Positions 1-6,123 of a stretch of 7,999 nt of DNA are shown here, piece by piece. The notes below the pieces were generated by a model, which was given only the letters and a program-made list of their open reading frames with translations, made no database searches and had not been told where the DNA came from. The stretch comes from an uncultured bacterium (GTDB taxonomy: Bacteria > Cyanobacteriota > Vampirovibrionia > Gastranaerophilales > Gastranaerophilaceae), in the NCBI GenBank assembly GCA_948742005.1, contig CAPYQR010000070.1, positions 1-7,999 on the forward strand. The letters run 5' to 3'. The number at the start of each line of letters is the position of its first letter. Position 1 is the stretch's first letter. The position numbers and the translations under genes were made by a program.

Positions 1-1339
1 CTGTTGCACTAAGTTCTCCATAAGGAACACGAATTGCAACGGGGTGTGAATTTTGAGTTGTTGCAAATTCAAGCATAGCAAGATATTCTTCTTTGTTTGT
101 CGGAGCTAAGTAAACAATATTTGGTATATTTGAAATCAAAGGAATATCAAAAACCCCAAGATGGGTACAATCTGCACTTGATATAGCACCCCAGTAAACA
201 AGAATTGTTGCAGGAGAATTATTTAAAGCTAAATCTTGAGATAATTGGTCATAAGTCCTTTGAATAAACGAACTTAATACCGCCAAAACAGGCTTAGCAC
301 CGCCCTTTGCAAGAGCTGAAGCATAGGCGATTGCATGTTCTTCTGCGATTCCAACATCTGTATAATTTGCTTCAAGTTTATCTCTAAACTCCTGATAAAA
401 TCCTGTTGCCCCAGGGGTAGCAGGGGTAATTGCAACAATATTTTCACCTTGAAGTTTTTTTCTTAGAATATAATCCGTTGTTAAACTTTCATATGTTTGA
501 GCAAAAAAGGAGTCATTTTTTTGTTCTTTATCTTTTTGCAAAAACCCGCACAATTGCCAATGATAAGCTTCCTTATTTTCCTCAGCAGGAGCATAGCCTT
601 TGCCTTTTTGGGTATGGATATGGACAACTATGGGTTTTTGAATATCTTTAACTTTTTTAAACGTATTGATTAATTCTTCAATATCGTTTCCTTTATCAAC
701 ATACAGATATTCAAAACCGAATGTTTTAAAGAAATTATTTTCAGCTTTACCGTTTGTTTTTCTAAGCTCCTCAAGATTTTTATACAATCCGCCCTGATTT
801 TTTGCAATCGACATTTCGTTATCATTTACAACAATAATGAAATTAGAATCCAGAACAGAAGCATTATTTAACCCTTCAAATGCTTCACCGCCCGATAAAG
901 AGCCATCTCCAATCAGCGCAATTACATTATGTTTTTCGCCTTTTAAGTCTCTTGCTTTTGCTAATCCTGCAGCAAGCGAAATTGAAGTTGAAGTATGACC
1001 GATTATAAAAGGGTCACAGGGAGATTCTTCAGGAGAAAAATATCCGGAAAATTCGCTTAATTTATTTTCATCAATAAACGCTTCTTTTCTTCCCGTAAGC
1101 ACTTTGTGGGGGTAGCATTGATGCGAAACATCAAAAATAAATTTGTCATTTGGGCAATCAAAAACGTAATGAAGTGCAATTGTTGCTTCGACGATTCCTA
1201 AATCAGGTCCTAAATGTCCGCCGATTTTATCAACTCTTTTTAAAATTCCGCATCTGATATCATCTGCTAATTTTTTCATTTCATCAATTGAAAGTTTCTT
1301 AATATCCGAACAAGAGTTGATTTTCTTTAATGTTTCCAT
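1..1339 (-). CDS. dxs: 1-deoxy-D-xylulose-5-phosphate synthase, short-form subfamily (3' end cut by window edge)
   Basis: Thiamine-diphosphate enzyme expected to condense pyruvate with glyceraldehyde 3-phosphate to DXP, the entry step of the MEP isoprenoid pathway. The 446 visible codons are open to the left edge; the C-terminal domain is missing. Seen: GGHLG with His42, HQCYPHK, GHTSTSI, the cofactor motif GDGS (144-147) with Asn174 in NDNEMSI, then GIAEEH with Glu333 and FIQRTYDQ with Arg361. These align by spacing with E. coli His49, Asp152, Asn181, Glu370 and Arg398. The linker between the GDG motif and the catalytic Glu is about 30 residues shorter than in E. coli. The canonical DRAG..GADG.TH stretch reads YWGAISSADCTH, so Trp383 sits where the phosphate-binding Arg420 is expected. 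From family memory this is the roughly 580-residue variant common in low-GC bacteria. ATG is preceded by GGAG five bases upstream. Another transketolase-like activity is possible. Confidence 0.88.
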   Translation of the reverse strand, partial: METLKKINSCSDIKKLSIDEMKKLADDIRCGILKRVDKIGGHLGPDLGIVEATIALHYVFDCPNDKFIFDVSHQCYPHKVLTGRKEAFIDENKLSEFSGYFSPEESPCDPFIIGHTSTSISLAAGLAKARDLKGEKHNVIALIGDGSLSGGEAFEGLNNASVLDSNFIIVVNDNEMSIAKNQGGLYKNLEELRKTNGKAENNFFKTFGFEYLYVDKGNDIEELINTFKKVKDIQKPIVVHIHTQKGKGYAPAEENKEAYHWQLCGFLQKDKEQKNDSFFAQTYESLTTDYILRKKLQGENIVAITPATPGATGFYQEFRDKLEANYTDVGIAEEHAIAYASALAKGGAKPVLAVLSSFIQRTYDQLSQDLALNNSPATILVYWGAISSADCTHLGVFDIPLISNIPNIVYLAPTNKEEYLAMLEFATTQNSHPVAIRVPYGELSAT

Positions 1340-1368
1340 GTTTTCTCCGCAAAAGTTTAATAATTAAC

Positions 1369-1398
1369 ATTATAAATAATTATAACTGAAAAAATCAA
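1369..1398 (-). promoter_or_regulatory. sigma-70 type promoter of dxs
   Basis: On the minus strand a -35 box TTGATT (1393-1398) is followed by an 18-base spacer and a perfect -10 box TATAAT (1369-1374). Transcription would start near 1362, leaving a leader of about 23 bases with the GGAG ribosome binding site before the ATG at 1339. A second TATAAT inside the spacer lies too close to this -35 box to pair with it. Confidence 0.7.
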
Positions 1399-1408
1399 CT
1401 ATATAAAC

Positions 1409-1450
1409 ATTAAAAAGAATGTTTAAAATATTTTAAACATTCTTTTTAAT
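1409..1450 (-). terminator. 42-bp perfect palindrome, probable terminator of the upstream small gene
   Basis: Bases 1409-1429 and 1430-1450 are exact reverse complements, giving 21-base arms with no spacer; only two G or C bases occur per arm. It starts 22 bases after the stop codon of the small gene ending at 1473 and lies 11 bases upstream of the dxs -35 box. The position after a stop codon and the T-run in the arm favour a hairpin terminator. The low GC content and missing loop leave room for a protein-binding operator on dxs instead. Confidence 0.6.
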
Positions 1451-1472
1451 TTAATAATTTTAAATTTGAAAA

Positions 1473-1739
1473 CTATAGAGCTTTATCAGCAGCGTCAGCT
1501 AGTGCTTCGCCGGCTTTTTCTCCTGCTTCTGCAAGTGCTTCAACACCTTCTGCAACAGCTTCAACGCCTTCTTCGAATCCTTCGGGTTTGTTCATAAATC
1601 TACCAAAGTCTTCACCGGGTTCAATTGAACCGCCTTTTTTAGAAAATCTGTCAACAATTGCATTTTTTACACTAACTGCTTTTTCAGATGCAATTGAGAA
1701 GAAATTGCCAAAACCTTGTCCGATTTTTAACTTCTTCAC
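1473..1739 (-). CDS. 3' part of a probably frameshifted small protein (Ala/Glu-rich heptad tail)
   Basis: An 88-codon frame whose only possible early start is a GTG at 1739; no ribosome binding site is seen before it and it lies inside the preceding frame. This makes it more likely the second half of the gene starting at 1932, displaced by one base in the run of five A at 1724-1728, than an independent gene. Without one A, the two frames join through GEEVKIGQGFG into a protein of about 152 residues. Residues 1-50 are basic to mixed. Residues 57-88 form an acidic alanine-rich helix with seven-residue periodicity (GVEAVAE, GVEALAE, then degenerate copies). It is not recognised as a known family. 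The 42-bp palindrome follows the TAG stop. Confidence 0.55.
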   Translation of the reverse strand: MKKLKIGQGFGNFFSIASEKAVSVKNAIVDRFSKKGGSIEPGEDFGRFMNKPEGFEEGVEAVAEGVEALAEAGEKAGEALADAADKAL

Positions 1740-1932
1740 CTTTGCCGTTAAAAGTAAATTTGTCTGTACCTAAAGTATTTTTACCGCTTAAATAAGCTGC
1801 GGTTAAAGCACCTGCAACTGCAACTGTTCCAACAATTGCTGCTGCTTTTTGTTTTGTTGACATGTTAGAAACTTTTTCTTTAACATTTGAACCAACATTT
1901 TTTACCGCTTGGATTGGATGAATTGATACCAT
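1684..1932 (-). CDS. 5' part of a small single-span membrane protein, probably frameshifted
   Basis: ATG at 1932 is preceded by AGGTG with a five-base gap, so the start is well supported. The first 28 residues are short and basic (MVSIHPIQAVKNVG..., then NMSTKQK). One hydrophobic alanine-rich segment at about residues 29-49 looks like a membrane anchor or uncleaved signal anchor. After GKGEEVK (residue 69) the frame continues into NRTRFWQFLLNCI and stops, a tail unlike the rest of the protein. The overlapping frame from 1739 continues the earlier composition, so the last 13 residues are probably a frameshift artefact. Family not recognised; the N-terminal pattern recalls small proteins I associate with gut Melainabacteria, from memory only. 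Alternatives are two overlapping genes or programmed +1 frameshifting. Confidence 0.6.
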   Translation of the reverse strand: MVSIHPIQAVKNVGSNVKEKVSNMSTKQKAAAIVGTVAVAGALTAAYLSGKNTLGTDKFTFNGKGEEVKNRTRFWQFLLNCI

Positions 1933-2095
1933 TTAAACACCTGTCTTTCTATGATTAGTTAATAATTATTCTGGTTTACACTTTTACAATACAGCTGAAT
2001 ATTTTTTATTGCTAAATTTTTAAAAATATTTTACATTTATTCATATTATATTTCAAAACACAATTTAACACAACCCTTGAAAACATAATTATTAT

Positions 2096-2500
2096 TTATA
2101 AAGAAATATTTTCAATAAAAGTTATTTTATGATTTTCATGCTCAAAACTTGTATTAAATTCATCTTTAAAGTTATCCTCTTTTGCTTTGTTAAGCATGAT
2201 TGCCAGAGCATCAATTTGAATTCTTGAATATCTTTTTTTGCAAACAGATAAATAATATCTTGCACAAAGATAAATTGATTTTAGCTTTTTGGGGGTAATT
2301 GCTTCAAGCGGATTTCCAAGCATGTCATTTGAGCGTGTTTTAACTTCAACAAAATGCAAAATATTGTCTTTTGCAGCAATAATATCAATTTCTGCCATTT
2401 TAGAATAACGAAAATTCATTTCTATTATTTCAAAACCTTTTTTTATTAAGAAATTTTTTGCGATTTGTTCCCCGTATTTACCAATTATTTTATTTGTCAT
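2096..2500 (-). CDS. yraN: YraN family protein (UPF0102), restriction-endonuclease-like fold
   Basis: This 134-residue protein has the full length of the family (about 115-135 residues). The signature is in order: GKYGEQIAKNFL...GF with Glu11 near the N-terminus, N.RY...AEIDIIA with the acidic Asp about residue 39, HFVEVKTRS with the Glu-x-Lys pair about residues 52-54, and then GNPLEAITPKK. These match the E, D, ExK layout of Holliday-resolvase-like nucleases. YraN is widely conserved, often near rnhB or tRNA-related genes; its biochemical role is not settled, so nuclease action is inferred from fold. It is divergent from gatA with 39 bases between starts. No Shine-Dalgarno sequence precedes the ATG. 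No clear terminator follows the TAA stop. Confidence 0.9.
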   Translation of the reverse strand: MTNKIIGKYGEQIAKNFLIKKGFEIIEMNFRYSKMAEIDIIAAKDNILHFVEVKTRSNDMLGNPLEAITPKKLKSIYLCARYYLSVCKKRYSRIQIDALAIMLNKAKEDNFKDEFNTSFEHENHKITFIENISL

Positions 2501-2539
2501 AAAATAATTTTAAGATAAAAATTTTGTGGAGTAAAATTA
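2501..2539. promoter_or_regulatory. divergent yraN-gatA intergenic region with candidate promoter
   Basis: Only 39 bases separate the two start codons. On the minus strand TAAAAT (2507-2512) lies six bases before the yraN ATG, which would place transcription start at or near the start codon; no good -35 box is visible. On the plus strand GGAG (about 2528-2531) precedes the gatA ATG by eight bases and serves as its ribosome binding site. The gatA promoter must overlap this gap or lie inside the yraN 5' end. Confidence 0.3.
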
Positions 2540-4000
2540 ATGGAATTACTGAAAAAAACAGCTGTTGAACAACATAAAGCTTTAATTAACAAAGAAATAA
2601 GCGCAAAAGAACTTACACAAGCGTCAATTGAAAGAATTCAAAAACTTGATGAAACCTTGGGATGCTTTAATTCTACAACTTTTGATTCTGCGCTTGAAAC
2701 AGCAGAACTTGTTGATAAAAAAATTGCACAGAAAGATGAAATACCCATGCTTGCAGGAATTCCATTAGCCCTTAAAGACAACATGAATTTAAAAGGTGCA
2801 AAAACCACCTGTTCATCTAAAATTCTGGAAAATTTTGTTTCGCCTTATGATGCAACAATTACAACAAAATTAAAAGAAAATCTTGTTCCGATTTTAGGAA
2901 AAGCAAATCTGGACGAATTTGCCATGGGTTCAAGTAACGAAAACTCTGCATTTAAAATCGTCAGAAATCCTTATAATTTAAACAAAGTCCCCGGAGGCTC
3001 TTCGGGCGGTTCGGCTGCAAGCGTAAGCGCAAGCGAAGTAACGCTTTCGCTTGGTTCGGATACAGGCGGTTCAATTCGTCTGCCTGCATCATTTTGCGGA
3101 ATTACAGGCTTCAAGCCTACTTATGGCAGAGTTTCAAGATATGGGCTTGTTGCTTTTGCTTCATCATTAGACCAAATCGGACCTTTTGCAAGAAGCGTTG
3201 AAGATACGACATATTTATACGAGGCAATTGCAGGATATGATTCCAAAGATTCAACTTCATTAAAAATGGAAGTCGGAAACATCCACAACAGCTTAAATCA
3301 AGACATAAAAGGCTTGCGTGTCGGCGTTATTAAAGAATTGATGGCAGATGGTGTATCGGATGATGTTAAATCTTCAATTGAGAATGCTGTTAAAACCTTA
3401 GAAAAACTGGGAGCTCAAATAAAAGAAATTTCACTTCCTTTATTAAAACACTCAATCGGTGTGTACTATATTGTTGCAACGGCAGAAGCAAGCTCAAACC
3501 TTGCAAGGTTTGACGGGGTAAGATATGGATATAGAGCACCTAATTGTGAAAATCTGCTTGAAATGTATTGCAAAACAAGAGCCCAAGGATTTGGTCCGGA
3601 GGTTAAAAGAAGAATAATGCTCGGAACTTATGCACTATCAAGCGGTTATTATGATGCTTATTACAAAAAAGCACAACAATTAAGAAGATTAATTGCAGAT
3701 GATTTCAACAAAGCGTTTGAACAGGTTGATATTTTGGTTTCGCCAACATGTCCTACAACAGCATTTGACTTGAATTCAAAAGCAAACAATCCTCTTGAAA
3801 TGTATTTGACAGATATTGCAACAATTTCATCAAATCTGGTTGGTGCTCCTGCGCTTTCAATGCCTTGCGGTTTTGACAAAGATTCAATGCCTGTCGGTTT
3901 GCAAATGATTGCTCGAAATCTTGACGAAACAACACTTTTAAAAAGTGCTTATAATCTTGAACAAGAACTTGGTGTATACAATCAAAGACCAAATATCTAA
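2540..4000 (+). CDS. gatA: Asp-tRNA(Asn)/Glu-tRNA(Gln) amidotransferase subunit A
   Basis: Amidase subunit of the GatCAB complex, which releases ammonia from glutamine so that misacylated Glu-tRNA(Gln), and often Asp-tRNA(Asn), is converted to the correct aminoacyl-tRNA. The 486 residues are full length. Amidase signature features are all present: Lys79 in GIPLALKDN, Ser154 in PGGSSGGSAAS and Ser178 in GSDTGGSIRLPA. They form the Ser-cisSer-Lys triad at the same numbers as in the Staphylococcus aureus enzyme. GFKPTYGRVSRYG and the C-terminal SMPCGF..DSMPVGLQ complete the fold. ATG has GGAG eight bases upstream. gatB and gatC are not adjacent, so the complex is encoded at dispersed loci, as in cyanobacteria. 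An AT-rich terminator follows at 4067. A single-function amidase is unlikely given the overall match. Confidence 0.97.
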   Translation: MELLKKTAVEQHKALINKEISAKELTQASIERIQKLDETLGCFNSTTFDSALETAELVDKKIAQKDEIPMLAGIPLALKDNMNLKGAKTTCSSKILENFVSPYDATITTKLKENLVPILGKANLDEFAMGSSNENSAFKIVRNPYNLNKVPGGSSGGSAASVSASEVTLSLGSDTGGSIRLPASFCGITGFKPTYGRVSRYGLVAFASSLDQIGPFARSVEDTTYLYEAIAGYDSKDSTSLKMEVGNIHNSLNQDIKGLRVGVIKELMADGVSDDVKSSIENAVKTLEKLGAQIKEISLPLLKHSIGVYYIVATAEASSNLARFDGVRYGYRAPNCENLLEMYCKTRAQGFGPEVKRRIMLGTYALSSGYYDAYYKKAQQLRRLIADDFNKAFEQVDILVSPTCPTTAFDLNSKANNPLEMYLTDIATISSNLVGAPALSMPCGFDKDSMPVGLQMIARNLDETTLLKSAYNLEQELGVYNQRPNI

Positions 4001-4066
4001 CCTTTGTAAAGATTTGTATCATTCCTTAAAGTTTGTTGCAAAAAATGTCGAAAAATAAGTATATAA

Positions 4067-4104
4067 GATAAAATGTAATATTTTTTTACATTTTGTCAAT
4101 TTTT
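4067..4104 (+). terminator. intrinsic terminator after gatA
   Basis: A 12-bp stem (4067-4078 with 4086-4097, one T-G wobble, outermost pair G-C) encloses a seven-base loop and is followed by AA and five T at 4100-4104. It lies 66 bases after the gatA stop codon and separates gatA from the small-gene cassette. Confidence 0.65.
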
Positions 4105-4124
4105 ATACACAATTTGTTTTTATT

Positions 4125-4146
4125 AAATTAAGGACTCTCTTAATTT
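4125..4146 (+). repeat. inverted repeat in the leader of the small-gene cassette
   Basis: AAATTAAG (4125-4132) and CTTAATTT (4139-4146) are perfect reverse complements around the six-base spacer GACTCT; a T-G and a T-A pair could extend the stem by two. It sits 27 bases before the TTG start at 4174. It could be an operator or a leader hairpin near the ribosome binding site. There is no T-run behind it, so it is not a typical terminator. Confidence 0.5.
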
Positions 4147-4158
4147 GAAAAAACAAAA

Positions 4159-4164
4159 AAGGAG
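4159..4164 (+). promoter_or_regulatory. ribosome binding site that decides the TTG start at 4174
   Basis: AAGGAG, a strong Shine-Dalgarno match, ends nine bases before TTG at 4174. The next in-frame ATG (4207) has no such site, so the TTG is preferred. Confidence 0.7.
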
Positions 4165-4173
4165 ACTCCAAAA

Positions 4174-4443
4174 TTGCAACAAGTTATACAATCAAATCTT
4201 AAAAAAATGAAATCCTTTTTGAATTATACAAAAAATTATTTAAAAAGGAACAACCCGATTAAAGTTTTGAAAAAAGAAATTGTTGCTGGCTTAAAAGATA
4301 TGCTTTCTGTAAACAAAAAAAGAAAGATGGTTCAATACAAGCTAAAATACCAGATGTATCAATTAAGCCAAATGGAAAAGCTGATTGCAGAGAATAACGA
4401 ACATGCTTTTCTAAGGGGTAATAAATTTAATGAAATGAGATAA
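4174..4443 (+). CDS. small basic helical protein of unknown function, TTG start
   Basis: This 89-residue protein is not recognised. It is lysine-rich and strongly basic, has no signal peptide or membrane segment, and reads as mostly helical. After a basic first third (KKMKSFLNYTKNYLKRNN) comes a possibly amphipathic stretch KEIVAGLKDMLSVNKKRKM and then YKLKYQMYQLSQMEKLIAEN, which has coiled-coil character. The start is TTG, supported by AAGGAG nine bases upstream. The TAA stop is followed after three bases by the ATG of the next gene, so the two are almost certainly co-transcribed and probably translationally coupled. Binding to nucleic acid, membrane surface or the partner protein are all possible; nothing in the sequence decides between them. 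Confidence 0.75.
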   Translation: MQQVIQSNLKKMKSFLNYTKNYLKRNNPIKVLKKEIVAGLKDMLSVNKKRKMVQYKLKYQMYQLSQMEKLIAENNEHAFLRGNKFNEMR

Positions 4444-4446
4444 GGT

Positions 4447-4770
4447 ATGGGTCTTTTAATCGCACAATTGCGTTTAGCTCAAATAAATTCTTACAGGTCA
4501 GACCTTGACTATAATATTCAGCTGATTTCTTCGACCAAATACGACCTTTCTTCTCAAGTAAATGAGCTTGTGGGTTTAGCATCCGATATGGATCCTGACA
4601 GCCCTGAAATGAAAGCTTTAGAAAAGAAAAAAGAGCGGCTTATGCAGGCAGAAAAAGCGCTCGACCAATTGTTACAAAGATATCAAACACAATTACAAAT
4701 GCTTGATGCTGAAGAGCAAAGCGTAAAACAACAGCTTCAAAGCTCAATTCAACGCTGCTTCGGAGGCTAG
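4447..4770 (+). CDS. small coiled-coil protein of unknown function, second gene of the cassette
   Basis: This 107-residue protein has two parts. Residues 1-50 (MGLLIAQLRLAQINSYRSDL, then IQLISSTKYDLSSQVNELVG) form a helical segment, and after a DMDPDSPEMK turn at about residues 48-56 a long charged coiled coil runs to residue 105, ending in QRCFGG. No membrane span or signal is seen. It starts three bases after the upstream TAA; the only AAGG is too close to the ATG to be an ordinary site, which fits translational coupling. From memory, the N-terminal MG..Q.RL pattern and the C-terminal coiled coil recall a family of hypothetical proteins in Gastranaerophilales and, more loosely, small secretion-apparatus stalk or chaperone proteins. 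I cannot confirm either. It is convergent with the transporter gene, with seven bases between their ends. Confidence 0.8.
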   Translation: MGLLIAQLRLAQINSYRSDLDYNIQLISSTKYDLSSQVNELVGLASDMDPDSPEMKALEKKKERLMQAEKALDQLLQRYQTQLQMLDAEEQSVKQQLQSSIQRCFGG

Positions 4771-4777
4771 TAAAATT

Positions 4778-6079
4778 TTAAAACAAGCAAATCACTACTA
4801 GCGCTGCAATTATAAGTGCTGTATTAAAATGCATAAATGTCGGGATGCAAGTATCTTTTATGTGATTATGCTGGTTATCGGCGTTTAATCCTGATGTCGG
4901 TCCTAAAGTAGTATCTGATGCAGGCGAACCGGCATCACCAAGAGCGGCAGCTGCGCAAAGAAGAACAATACTTTGAAAGTTTGAAAACCCGAGTTTAATA
5001 CACAAAGGAACAAACAAAACAGCCAAAATCGGGATTGTTCCAAAAGAAGAGCCTATGCCGATTGTTATAATTAAACCAATAGATAACATTGCAATCGCGG
5101 CTAAAAGTTTGGAATTTTGTATAAAAGGCAAAATAGAATTAATTAAATTTTCAATCCCGCCGCTTTCCTTTAAAACAAGAGCATAACCCGCACAAACCAG
5201 CATAACAAAGGCAATATAGCCCATAAGCCCTACGCCCTCATCAATCAAAAAGTCCATTTTTTTATGCGAAACGGCACGAAAACCAAAAATTATAATAAGC
5301 CCAACCAGAGCTCCCAGAGGAAGTGAACCTGTTAAAAGCTGGACAATTAAGGTTATTAGCGCACCGAAAAGGGTTATAAAATGTTTTTTTTCAAATTTTA
5401 GATTAATATTTTCTTTGACAAAAATCTCGCCCTGCGAATATTCTCTTGGTTTTCGATAAGTTATAAAAACCGCGATTAAAAGCGCGATAAACATTGCAAA
5501 ACCCAAAACCCAGCTTGATTTGAAAACATCTTGTTTCAAGATATTAATCCCGTTTTGGGTCATATTATCTGCGATCAAACCTTGAAAAATAAGCCCGAAC
5601 CCTGCGGGAATAGCAATATAAGGAGCTTTTAAGCCAAATGCAAGAGAACAGGAGATTATTCTTCTGTCTAATTTTAATTTATTCATCAAAGGCAGCAAAG
5701 GCGGAATTAAAATCGGAATAAAAGCAATATGTACAGGAATCAAATTTTGCGACATCATTGAAATTAAAACAAGAATTGCAATTAAAAGATATTTGTTGTC
5801 TTTGATAAAGTATGATATTTTAAGCGCAATTATTTTAGCCAAACCCGTATGTGTCATTGCCGCAGCAAGAGTTCCGAGCAAAATATAACTAAGCGCGGTT
5901 TCTGAGTTTTGCCCCATGCCCGAAATAAACAAATCCATTATTTTATTAAGGGGCATTTTAGAAATCAACCCCGCAACAATTGAACTTATCATCAAAGCAA
6001 ATAAAACATTTACCTTAAAAACACATAATAAGCAAAGGATAATAACAGATATTAAAACAGGGTTTAATAATAATTCCAT
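4778..6079 (-). CDS. yuiF: YuiF/NhaC-type transporter (predicted amino acid transporter or Na+/H+ antiporter)
   Basis: An integral membrane protein of 433 residues, close to the usual length of the family, with about 11-12 hydrophobic segments spread over its whole length, beginning at residues 7-39. Family marks are QNLIPVHIAFIPILIPPLLP (111-130) and the C-terminal signature GDAGSPASDTTLGPTSGLNA (381-400) followed by DNQHNHIKDTCIPTF. I associate these with the YuiF group, related to NhaC and predicted to move histidine or another amino acid, probably by ion coupling; homologues are often labelled Na+/H+ antiporter. Substrate cannot be read from sequence. The ATG at 6079 has no Shine-Dalgarno site; a -10-like GATAAT sits a few bases upstream. 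The gap to the upstream tandem-module gene is 44 bases, so co-transcription is possible. Confidence 0.85.
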   Translation of the reverse strand: MELLLNPVLISVIILCLLCVFKVNVLFALMISSIVAGLISKMPLNKIMDLFISGMGQNSETALSYILLGTLAAAMTHTGLAKIIALKISYFIKDNKYLLIAILVLISMMSQNLIPVHIAFIPILIPPLLPLMNKLKLDRRIISCSLAFGLKAPYIAIPAGFGLIFQGLIADNMTQNGINILKQDVFKSSWVLGFAMFIALLIAVFITYRKPREYSQGEIFVKENINLKFEKKHFITLFGALITLIVQLLTGSLPLGALVGLIIIFGFRAVSHKKMDFLIDEGVGLMGYIAFVMLVCAGYALVLKESGGIENLINSILPFIQNSKLLAAIAMLSIGLIITIGIGSSFGTIPILAVLFVPLCIKLGFSNFQSIVLLCAAAALGDAGSPASDTTLGPTSGLNADNQHNHIKDTCIPTFMHFNTALIIAALVVICLF

Positions 6080-6123
6080 ATATTGATATTATCATAAAAA
6101 ATATTTATATTTAAAATAGATTC

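Noticed and set aside
430..651. Open frame of 73 codons on the plus strand
   Set aside because: It lies fully inside the opposite-strand dxs frame, which carries clear catalytic motifs; composition is that of a shadow frame.
1540..1580. Short GCTTCAAC-type DNA repeats that could suggest a CRISPR or tandem array
   Set aside because: They are explained by codons of the seven-residue GVEA(V/L)AE protein repeat; there are no spacers or constant repeats.
1588..1773. Open frame of 61 codons on the plus strand over the split small gene
   Set aside because: It is antisense to both small frames and has no ribosome binding site; it mirrors their alanine/lysine codons.
3661..4022. Two minus-strand open frames overlapping the end of gatA
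   Set aside because: They are antisense shadows of conserved gatA codons, with no independent start signal.
4036..4065. Promoter-like pair TTGCAA and TATATA with an 18-base spacer before the small-gene cassette
   Set aside because: Transcription would begin inside the gatA terminator hairpin, and the boxes match the consensus poorly; no better promoter for the cassette could be assigned.
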